Positions 1 to 5,195 of a stretch of 8,733 nucleotides of DNA are shown piece by piece. Both the position numbers and the translations under genes were made by a program. Source of the DNA: Prolixibacteraceae bacterium (GTDB lineage: Bacteria; Bacteroidota; Bacteroidia; Bacteroidales; Prolixibacteraceae); NCBI GenBank assembly GCA_003516705.1, contig DPCJ01000182.1:1-8733 (forward strand), in the 5' to 3' direction. The notes beneath the pieces were generated by a model. The model saw nothing but the letters and a program-made list of their open reading frames with translations, searched no databases and was not told the DNA's origin. The first letter of the stretch is position 1. Every line of letters starts with the position of its first letter.

Positions 1-899
1 TCGACGACTTTAAAAACGTTTCGCCCGAACAGAAAAAGGAGGTTGGGCAAGCCATTAACACGCTGAAAAATTTTGCACTCGATAAAATTAACGCGCTGAA
101 GGAAGCTTTTGAAAATGCCGGAGATAACGACCAAAGCATTGATCTCACCATGCCCGGCGAACCCTTAAAATTAGGAACACGCCACCCGCTTTCGCTGGTA
201 AAGAACGAAATCATCGGAATTTTTGGCCGGCTCGGATTTACAGTTGCCGAGGGCCCTGAAATTGAAGACGACTGGCATGTTTTTTCGGCACTGAACTTTC
301 CGCCCGAGCACCCGGCACGCGACATGCAGGACACTTTTTTTATCGAAAAAAATCCCGATGTGTTGTTACGCACACATACTTCAAGCGTTCAGATTCGTGT
401 AATGGAACGCACCCAGCCGCCAATCCGTATGATTTTCCCCGGTCGTGTATTCCGCAACGAAGCCATTTCTGCACGCTCGCACTGCATTTTCCACCAGATT
501 GAAGGTTTGTATGTTGATGAAAATGTTTCGTTTGCCGACCTGAAACAAACACTGTTGCAGTTTGCCAAAGAATTGTTTGGCGAAGGAACACAAATTCGTT
601 TGCGCCCGTCGTACTTCCCGTTTACCGAACCCAGTGCCGAAATGGATGTGAGCTGTTCAATTTGTGGTGGCAAAGGCTGCAATGTATGCAAATACAGTGG
701 TTGGCTCGAAATTCTTGGTTGCGGAATGGTTGACCCGAATGTACTCGAAGCCTGCAACATCGACAGTAAAAAATACACAGGCTTTGCTTTTGGAATGGGC
801 ATCGAAAGAATTACGATGCTCCGATATGGCATCAAAGATATCCGCCACTTCTTCGAAAACGATGTCAGGTTTTTGAAACAGTTCGAATCGGCGATGTGA
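1..899 (+). CDS. pheS: Phenylalanyl-tRNA synthetase alpha subunit, 5' end outside window
   Basis: This is the catalytic alpha subunit of the class II phenylalanyl-tRNA synthetase, which works in the cytoplasm as an alpha2beta2 enzyme with PheT and charges tRNA-Phe. The reading frame is open from base 3, and 298 residues are visible. Family members have about 340, so roughly 40 N-terminal residues are missing; the ATG at 150 is internal. The first part is the lysine- and glutamate-rich coiled-coil arm that binds tRNA. The class II core follows, with motif 2 around FRNEAISARSHCIFHQIEG and motif 3 at GFAFGMGIERITMLRYG. Bases 654-689 encode four cysteines spaced CxxCx4CxxC just before the conserved SGWLEILGCGMV segment. 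This looks like a zinc-binding insertion, absent from E. coli PheS as I recall it but present in many other phyla. The C-terminal IRHFFENDVRFLKQF is typical. pheT is not next downstream, since a terminator follows, so the two subunits are probably encoded apart. Identity is very secure. Confidence 0.97.
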   Translation, partial: DDFKNVSPEQKKEVGQAINTLKNFALDKINALKEAFENAGDNDQSIDLTMPGEPLKLGTRHPLSLVKNEIIGIFGRLGFTVAEGPEIEDDWHVFSALNFPPEHPARDMQDTFFIEKNPDVLLRTHTSSVQIRVMERTQPPIRMIFPGRVFRNEAISARSHCIFHQIEGLYVDENVSFADLKQTLLQFAKELFGEGTQIRLRPSYFPFTEPSAEMDVSCSICGGKGCNVCKYSGWLEILGCGMVDPNVLEACNIDSKKYTGFAFGMGIERITMLRYGIKDIRHFFENDVRFLKQFESAM

Positions 900-932
900 C
901 CTGTAAAAATAAAAGACAATATCAATAAAAAT

Positions 933-965
933 AAAGCCTCCCGAAGTAAATTTCCGGGAGGCTTT
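933..965. terminator. Bidirectional intrinsic terminator between pheS and the osmC-like gene
   Basis: A perfect 11-bp stem (AAAGCCTCCCG at 933-943, CGGGAGGCTTT at 955-965) encloses an 11-base loop. It lies between the stop of pheS (897-899, plus strand) and the stop of the OsmC gene (983-985, minus strand), so it can serve both convergent transcripts. The minus-strand direction has the better U-rich tail (ATTTTTATTG), and the plus-strand direction ends in a shorter one. Confidence 0.9.
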
Positions 966-982
966 CATTTATCATGGTTGCA

Positions 983-1438
983 TTATGCTGCTTTCACGGT
1001 CGCGTTTTTCAGGTTGATTTTTACCGGTGTCGGGTTAATCAGGTTGTCGTTCACCGGACAACGGCTTTCAATAATTTCGAGCCATTTGGCTAAAGTTGAT
1101 TCAGCGGCATCTGCTTCCGGGAAAATATTCACCCTGATTTCCTTGTATCCGGGCCTGTCGGTAGTTTGATGCCCAAATACTTTTGCCGGGTTCAAGTCTC
1201 CTTCGGCTTCAATTCTGATGCTTTTCAAACCAAACCCCAATTCCCGCGCAACAATGTGTCCCATCACGTTAAGGCATCCTGCATACGCAGCAAGTAAAAA
1301 CTCCACCGGATTAGCACCCTGGTCGGTTCCGCCAAGTCCTTCCGGCTCATCGATGGTTAAAGTGAACTGCCTCGAACGGGCTACAAATTTTGTTGGGTTG
1401 ACATTCTCTCCTGATATTGAAAATTTTAAATCGGCCAT
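983..1438 (-). CDS. OsmC/Ohr-family thiol peroxidase
   Basis: This 151-residue protein has the size and layout of the OsmC/Ohr family, cytoplasmic thiol-dependent peroxidases that reduce organic hydroperoxides. Both family cysteines are present: Cys55 in AGCLNVMGH, at the start of the long central helix, and Cys127 in SRCPVNDNL. In this family the first is the peroxidatic Cys and the second the resolving one. The N-terminal half carries the usual beta-sheet residues, including DEPEGLGGTDQGANPVEFLLAA with its conserved Glu46. The sequence resembles the general OsmC/YhfA-like group more than classical Ohr, so the substrate is open. The start is the ATG at 1438, preceded by an A-rich stretch (AAAAAAGAAACAG) and no clear Shine-Dalgarno. 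It lies 32 bases after the carbonic anhydrase gene on the same strand with no terminator between, so the two are very likely co-transcribed. Transcription should end at the 933-965 hairpin. Confidence 0.92.
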   Translation of the reverse strand: MADLKFSISGENVNPTKFVARSRQFTLTIDEPEGLGGTDQGANPVEFLLAAYAGCLNVMGHIVARELGFGLKSIRIEAEGDLNPAKVFGHQTTDRPGYKEIRVNIFPEADAAESTLAKWLEIIESRCPVNDNLINPTPVKINLKNATVKAA

Positions 1439-1470
1439 AATCTGTTTCTTTTTTGTTGATTTATAATTTG

Positions 1471-2055
1471 TTATGCTATTGCCTGCCCGGCCAGTTTTGC
1501 TCCGGGAACTTCTGTAATTTTTCCACTCTTTACATCGAATATGTATCCATAAATAGCTACTGTTTTCGATACCAAAGGATGTTTTCTGATACGCTTTACA
1601 TCGTTCAGCACGCTGTTTTCGAGGTTGTTAATGGTGAGCCAGTTGATGTATTTTCCTTCAGCAGAACCGCCACCGGTTTTAACGTTCCTCCACCCGTTTT
1701 CATCAATGGTGGCGCTTTCGAGGTTCTCTTTCAACAGGTCGGCAATGATTTCGTTGGTAAAGGTTTCCATTCCGCAATCGGTATGATGGATGACAAACCA
1801 CTCGTTTGTACCCAGCAATTTATGACTGATAACCAGCGACCGGATGGCATCGTCGCTGGCACGACCGCCGGCATTGCGGATAACGTGCGCATCACCTTCC
1901 GAAAGCCCGGCGTATTTTGCCGGATCGAGCCGCGCATCCATGCAGGTTAAAATGGCAAACCTGCGCCCCGGAGGCATGGGCAGCTTTCCTTTTTCTCCAA
2001 ATCCTGCCACATAATTTTGATTGGCGGCAATTACTTCATTCAAAACATTACTCAT
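1471..2055 (-). CDS. Beta-class carbonic anhydrase, Rv1284-like
   Basis: This 194-residue zinc enzyme should interconvert CO2 and bicarbonate in the cytoplasm. The beta-class signature is complete: Cys38, Asp40 and Arg42 in TCMDARLDP, then His91 and Cys94 in HHTDCGM. Cys38, His91 and Cys94 are the expected zinc ligands, and Asp40-Arg42 is the catalytic dyad. The motifs PMPPG, EGDAHVIRNAGG, SDDAIRSLVISHKLLGT and the ending GYIFDVKSGKITEV match the short mycobacterial-type clade represented by Rv1284 (163 residues). Compared with that protein, the sequence carries about 20 additional residues around 113-138 (rich in Gly, Asn and Glu) and a longer tail. It is the first gene of an operon with the OsmC gene. 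The start at 2055 is the first ATG after the leader terminator and has no strong Shine-Dalgarno. Expression is probably gated by the attenuator immediately upstream. Confidence 0.95.
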   Translation of the reverse strand: MSNVLNEVIAANQNYVAGFGEKGKLPMPPGRRFAILTCMDARLDPAKYAGLSEGDAHVIRNAGGRASDDAIRSLVISHKLLGTNEWFVIHHTDCGMETFTNEIIADLLKENLESATIDENGWRNVKTGGGSAEGKYINWLTINNLENSVLNDVKRIRKHPLVSKTVAIYGYIFDVKSGKITEVPGAKLAGQAIA

Positions 2056-2096
2056 AATTTCAACATTTTAAGTTATAAAATCGGTTATATATCAAT

Positions 2097-2129
2097 AAAA
2101 AAGGCCCTTCCGTTACCGGAAGAGCCTTT
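2097..2129 (-). terminator. Intrinsic terminator in the leader of the carbonic anhydrase operon
   Basis: Read on the minus strand, the 5' arm (AAAGGCTCTTCCG, 2129-2117) pairs over 13 bp with the 3' arm (CGGAAGGGCCTTT, 2112-2100). The tetraloop GTAA (GUAA in RNA) fits the stable GNRA class, and six U residues (2102-2097) follow. One pair is U2123-G2106: a wobble in minus-strand RNA but a C-A mismatch in plus-strand RNA, so the structure is built for the minus strand. It sits 42 bases upstream of the carbonic anhydrase start codon and 25 bases after the stop of the Cys/Met-rich small frame, the position of an attenuator. It may also stop transcripts running in from the aldo/keto reductase gene, for which I see no good terminator of its own. 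Confidence 0.88.
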
Positions 2130-2154
2130 CAGTTATAGTAATATCTTATCTTAC

Positions 2155-2238
2155 TTACTTCTTCCGCGAAATAATACCTGAACACATACACATCATTGTG
2201 CATGTTGCCGACATATTATTTCTGAAAGAATTAAGCAT
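2155..2238 (-). CDS. Cys/Met-rich leader peptide, 27 residues
   Basis: A short frame runs from ATG at 2238 to TAA at 2155. Its peptide begins MLNSFRNNMSA, has TCTMMCMC at residues 12-19, and ends SGIISRKK. Three Cys (13, 17, 19) and three Met (15, 16, 18) fall within seven codons, a density hard to explain by chance. The start lies about 20 bases downstream of a strong promoter -7 element, so the frame is the first thing translated on the transcript. There is no clear Shine-Dalgarno, only an A-rich stretch (AAAGACAAAAAC), which is normal in this phylum. A terminator hairpin follows 25 bases after the stop. I read it as a regulatory leader peptide whose translation, not product, matters. A small metal-binding peptide is the alternative. 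I do not recognise it as a named family. Confidence 0.72.
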   Translation of the reverse strand: MLNSFRNNMSATCTMMCMCSGIISRKK

Positions 2239-2258
2239 GTTTTTGTCTTTTATTTCGC

Positions 2259-2288
2259 CAAATATAGAAACTGTTTTTTATAATGCAA
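2259..2288 (-). promoter_or_regulatory. Bacteroidota-type promoter for leader, carbonic anhydrase and osmC-like gene
   Basis: On the minus strand TATATTTG (2266-2259) matches the Bacteroidota -7 consensus TAnnTTTG at every fixed position. TTG (2288-2286) lies 19 bases upstream, matching the -33 element. Transcription would begin around 2255-2250, just upstream of the leader peptide start at 2238, giving a leader of about 200 bases before the carbonic anhydrase gene. Confidence 0.82.
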
Positions 2289-2320
2289 GTGATAAATGCT
2301 TATTTAGAATGGCTGCATTA
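2281..2320. repeat. Inverted repeat overlapping the -33 element
   Basis: TAATGCA at 2281-2287 and TGCATTA at 2314-2320 form a perfect 7-bp inverted repeat with a 26-base, AT-rich spacer. The right-hand arm on the minus strand includes part of the -33 TTG of the leader promoter. It could be an operator or a weak 3' hairpin for the aldo/keto reductase transcript. It is short and AT-rich, so chance is possible. Confidence 0.3.
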
Positions 2321-2346
2321 CTTTTTTTGAACTATCAATGGTTGCT

Positions 2347-3333
2347 TCAACCCTGCAGAATTGCCTCAATCTTCTGCAGTTCTTCAACCGAAAAAGTAAG
2401 GTTCCTGAGAGTTTCCACATTATCATCGATTTGCTGAACCGAGCTGGCGCCAATCAGTACCGAAGTAATCCGGTTATCGCGTAAAACCCAGGCCAGTGCC
2501 ATTTGCGCCAGGCTTTGCCCACGTTGTTTGGCTATTTCGTTTAGTTGAACGATTTTCCCGTGTGCCGAATCCACATGTTCTTTTTTCAGAAAAACCTCGC
2601 GGGTGGCGCGGCTACCTTCAGGAATTCCTTTCAAATAGCGGTCGGTTAAAAGCCCCTGCGCCAGCGGCGAAAACGGAATACACCCGATGCCTTCTTCTCC
2701 CAGCACATCCAGCAATTCATCTTCCACCCAACGCACAAACATCGAATATTTGGGTTGATGAATCAGGCAGGGAGTTCCCAGTTCTTTTAAAATCCGGGCG
2801 GCTTCGCGGGTCATGTCAGCCGGATAGTTTGAGATGGCTGCATACAAAGCTTTCCCCGAACGCACAGCCTGGTCAAGCGCCATCATGGTTTCTTCGAGCG
2901 GCGTGTCAGGGTCTGGACGATGCGAATAAAAAATATCGACGTATTCAAGTCCCATTCGTTTCAAACTTTGGTCGAGACTTGAAAGCAGGTATTTCCGGCT
3001 GCCCCATTCGCCATAAGGACCGGGCCACATCAAATAACCTGCTTTTGTTGAGATAATCAGTTCGTCGCGGTAAGCTGAAAAATCCTGTTTCAGAATCTTT
3101 CCGAAATTTTCTTCAGCCGAGCCGGGAGGCGGTCCGTAATTATTTGCGAGGTCGAAATGAGTTATTCCGAGATCAAAAGCGCGGTGCAACATGGCACGGC
3201 CGTTTTCAAAATTGTCGATTCCACCGAAATTGTGCCACAACCCCAGCGAAACGGCAGGCAGTTTCAACCCCCACTTACCACAGCGGTTGTATTTCATCGA
3301 ATCATAACGGTTTTCGTGAGCTACGTATGTCAT
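2347..3333 (-). CDS. gpr: Aldo/keto reductase, YghZ/Gpr-like (L-glyceraldehyde 3-phosphate reductase)
   Basis: This 328-residue protein is a cytoplasmic NADPH-dependent aldo/keto reductase with a TIM-barrel fold. It is strikingly similar to E. coli YghZ (Gpr), known for reducing L-glyceraldehyde 3-phosphate and methylglyoxal. Shared blocks include SLGLWHNFGG, FDLGITHFDLANNYGPPPG, RDELIISTKAGY, SRKYLLSSLDQSLKRMG and VDIFYSHR. The catalytic tetrad is present as Asp61, Tyr66, Lys97 and His138. The nucleotide-binding end of the barrel is at SVLIGASS (about 291-298). The protein ends close to residue 328, slightly shorter than the E. coli enzyme at its C terminus. The ATG at 3333 gives an N terminus (MTYVAHENRY) that aligns with the E. 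coli start. It is divergent from the PNGase-like gene, from which 152 bases separate it, and appears monocistronic. Detoxification of triose-derived carbonyls is the likely role; the true substrate cannot be read from sequence. Confidence 0.94.
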   Translation of the reverse strand: MTYVAHENRYDSMKYNRCGKWGLKLPAVSLGLWHNFGGIDNFENGRAMLHRAFDLGITHFDLANNYGPPPGSAEENFGKILKQDFSAYRDELIISTKAGYLMWPGPYGEWGSRKYLLSSLDQSLKRMGLEYVDIFYSHRPDPDTPLEETMMALDQAVRSGKALYAAISNYPADMTREAARILKELGTPCLIHQPKYSMFVRWVEDELLDVLGEEGIGCIPFSPLAQGLLTDRYLKGIPEGSRATREVFLKKEHVDSAHGKIVQLNEIAKQRGQSLAQMALAWVLRDNRITSVLIGASSVQQIDDNVETLRNLTFSVEELQKIEAILQG

Positions 3334-3359
3334 ATCTGTAAATTTTACCAGGTTTAAAA

Positions 3360-3390
3360 TTGTATTATTTCAGGGTTGAAGGTATCTTTT
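3360..3390 (+). promoter_or_regulatory. Probable promoter of the PNGase F-like gene
   Basis: TTG (3360-3362) and TATCTTTT (3383-3390) are 20 bases apart. This matches the Bacteroidota pattern except for the last base of TAnnTTTG. It would give a 5' untranslated region of about 90 bases before the ATG at 3486. I found no equally good promoter for the divergent aldo/keto reductase. Confidence 0.45.
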
Positions 3391-3391
3391 T

Positions 3392-3435
3392 TTCTGAAAG
3401 TGCAGCCCGTCTTTCAACCACTTTTTCTTTCAGAA
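3392..3435 (+). repeat. Inverted repeat in the 5' untranslated region
   Basis: TTCTGAAAG at 3392-3400 and CTTTCAGAA at 3427-3435 are perfect 9-bp reverse complements separated by 26 bases. A further CTTTCA half-copy lies at 3411-3416. The repeat starts two bases after the proposed -7 element, so it could be an operator bound near the transcription start or a hairpin at the 5' end of the mRNA. No U tract follows, so it does not look like a terminator. Confidence 0.4.
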
Positions 3436-3485
3436 TAGAACAAATCCGGGTAAAGTGAATATTTTAGCAGCAAAAAAAAGCAGCC

Positions 3486-5192
3486 ATGCAAAACATTTAT
3501 TTTAAACCGGAAATCAAAAGATTCGCCACACTGTTTCTGATTTTAACCACACTTTTAATTTCAGTCCAGGCACAACAAAAAGAGGTAACAAAAATTCAAT
3601 ACAAACCTGTGATTAATGGAAAACCATCCGAAGGACCGGGAGTTACAGTTCTTTTTTCGGATAATGTGGCTTCACTTTCCGATTCAAAAAACAAAATCCG
3701 CGACTTTATCGATTACAACCGCAATCAAACTGTTACCATTTTAAACACCGAAACCGGGCTGTTTAAAACGCTCACTGCCTTTAACCAACTGCCACAACCC
3801 ACAACCGGCGAAGTTCACGACACAATTCTGGGATTCGAATGCGAATATGCGGTTATCAGTTCTTTTTCGAACAAAATAGAACTTTGGTACACCGACAAAG
3901 CTGGTGTAAAAGGCTCGCCCTACCTAAACTATTTACCCGATGAAAAATCGCTTGTATTGAGAGTGACCATTAACGGAAACCGAACGTTACAAGCTGTTTC
4001 GGTTGAAAATGTTGCCGGCGAAACCAGTCCTGATTATCCGTTTGATGCAGCTCGGGAAGTTACGGCCCCCGAAATGGAGGAACTCAAAATAAAATCGAGG
4101 TACACTTCTTTGGTGATTTTCGAAAACCAGACCGTCAATTTTGACCCTGACCTTCCTGTGCCGGCAGAAAATGAACTGAAGACCGGTGAGATTTATCGAT
4201 TCTCAAAAGGAAGTGTGGTAATGAAAAAGATAAAAATGCCCGAAAGCTGGAAAAAGGGCGGACAGGTTTTTGCCCGGCTCGCGTGTTGGTCTGACGGAGA
4301 TGCCTACGACCGTACAGGTTCGGTTTTTATTATTCCTGAAACCGAAAAGGAAATCACCATGACCGATGCTTTGCTGAATGGAACTGCTGTTTTGCCTGTT
4401 TTTACCGACAGTGCCGGACAAAACTACCAGGGATTTACTTCCACCCCTGATTACGAAACTCCGGTTGAAATTATGCGCTTTTTTACCTCGTTTGGCGCCC
4501 GCTATTTTAATACACGCCGCGTGATTAACAATTACAACTGGAAAGATGCCGCATTTTACAACCAGGAAGTTACACCGCTGATTCCTTCGGATGCCGAAGA
4601 ATTGTGGGTAGGCGTTTTTATCGGCAACTACGACAAAGGCGGTCATAAAATTAACCTGCAATTCTATTTTTACCCTTCGTTTGATGATGAACAAGCCAAA
4701 CCCAACTGGATTCAGCCCTTGTTTTACACGGTAAATGTGATGGAAATGTCGGGGCAGAATTACGGGAGATTCTTTAGAACCGATACTTTAAAGGTTGAAT
4801 TCACTGTCCCGGATTCAGTTTCGGGCCTTCAGTTGCTTTACACTTCCACCGGTCACGGCGGTTGGGGTGGCGGCGACGAATTCGTGCCCAAAAAAAACCA
4901 GGTTTTCATTGATGGCAAACAGGTTTTTGAGGTAGTTCCGTGGCGAACCGACTGTGCAACCTATCGTTTGGGAAACCCGGCGTCGGGTAATTTTGCCAAC
5001 GGCTTGTCGTCAAGTGATCTGAGCCGCTCGAACTGGTGTCCCGGAACATTGACTCCTCCTTATTTAATTCCGCTTACCGGATTACAACCCGGAAAACATG
5101 TGATTGAAGTAGCCATCGACCAGGGAGCTGACGAAAACGGAAGTTTTAGTCACTGGAGTGTGTCGGGTGTTCTCGCCGGAAATAAAAAATAG
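3486..5192 (+). CDS. Secreted PNGase F-related protein with extra N-terminal domain
   Basis: This 568-residue exported protein resembles peptide-N-glycosidase F, which cleaves N-glycans from asparagine in glycoproteins. A signal peptide covers about residues 1-29 (hydrophobic FATLFLILTTLLISV, then QAQ). Residues 30 to about 175 form a separate beta-rich domain with ILGFECEYA and IELWYTD, resembling the GLPGLI-type domains of Bacteroidota. The PNGase F-like part runs from about 205. VFARLACWSDGDAYDRTGSVFI matches the first jelly-roll segment, with Asp275 in the place of the catalytic Asp60. STGHGGWGGGDEF in the second jelly roll places Glu465 at Glu206. Cys490 and Cys518 (in NWCPG) match a conserved disulfide. 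By my alignment Glu118 of PNGase F falls in VFIGNYDKGGHK, where no acidic equivalent is evident. No T9SS domain is present, so it is probably periplasmic or envelope-bound. The ATG at 3486 follows an A-rich stretch. Fold membership is strong; activity is unproven. Confidence 0.86.
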   Translation: MQNIYFKPEIKRFATLFLILTTLLISVQAQQKEVTKIQYKPVINGKPSEGPGVTVLFSDNVASLSDSKNKIRDFIDYNRNQTVTILNTETGLFKTLTAFNQLPQPTTGEVHDTILGFECEYAVISSFSNKIELWYTDKAGVKGSPYLNYLPDEKSLVLRVTINGNRTLQAVSVENVAGETSPDYPFDAAREVTAPEMEELKIKSRYTSLVIFENQTVNFDPDLPVPAENELKTGEIYRFSKGSVVMKKIKMPESWKKGGQVFARLACWSDGDAYDRTGSVFIIPETEKEITMTDALLNGTAVLPVFTDSAGQNYQGFTSTPDYETPVEIMRFFTSFGARYFNTRRVINNYNWKDAAFYNQEVTPLIPSDAEELWVGVFIGNYDKGGHKINLQFYFYPSFDDEQAKPNWIQPLFYTVNVMEMSGQNYGRFFRTDTLKVEFTVPDSVSGLQLLYTSTGHGGWGGGDEFVPKKNQVFIDGKQVFEVVPWRTDCATYRLGNPASGNFANGLSSSDLSRSNWCPGTLTPPYLIPLTGLQPGKHVIEVAIDQGADENGSFSHWSVSGVLAGNKK

Positions 5193-5195
5193 AGA

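Larger units (their letters stand above)
2097..2238 (-). promoter_or_regulatory. Putative Cys/Met-responsive transcription attenuator
   Basis: The region combines a short translated frame (2238-2155), a possible antiterminator and an intrinsic terminator. CGGAAGA at 2166-2160 (codons 25 to 27 of the frame) is exactly complementary to TCTTCCG at 2123-2117, the loop-proximal half of the terminator 5' arm, so the two pairings exclude each other. A ribosome stalled at the last Cys codon (2184-2182) leaves CGGAAGA free, because 15 bases separate them. One that reaches the stop codon covers it. Low charged Cys- or Met-tRNA would therefore favour read-through into the carbonic anhydrase-OsmC operon, and plentiful supply would favour termination. 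The parts are visible in the sequence; the regulatory response is inferred. Confidence 0.7.

Noticed and set aside
654..689. Four-cysteine insertion in PheS as a novelty.
   Set aside because: As far as I recall the same CxxC-x4-CxxC segment occurs in PheS of many bacterial phyla, so it is ordinary here.
1453..1950. A 165-codon plus-strand frame antisense to the carbonic anhydrase.
   Set aside because: The minus strand has a complete beta-carbonic anhydrase with all zinc ligands, so this is a shadow frame.
2056..2346. A riboswitch (for example of the SAM or cobalamin type) upstream of the carbonic anhydrase gene.
   Set aside because: Most of the leader is occupied by the small frame and the terminator, and I could not find a conserved riboswitch core or multi-helix junction.
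2198..2437. A 79-codon plus-strand frame across the leader and the end of the aldo/keto reductase.
   Set aside because: It overlaps the promoter and the 3' end of a secure gene on the other strand and has no protein-like character.
4203..4694. A 163-codon minus-strand frame inside the PNGase-like gene.
   Set aside because: It is entirely antisense to a well-supported gene, and the protein shows no domain pattern.
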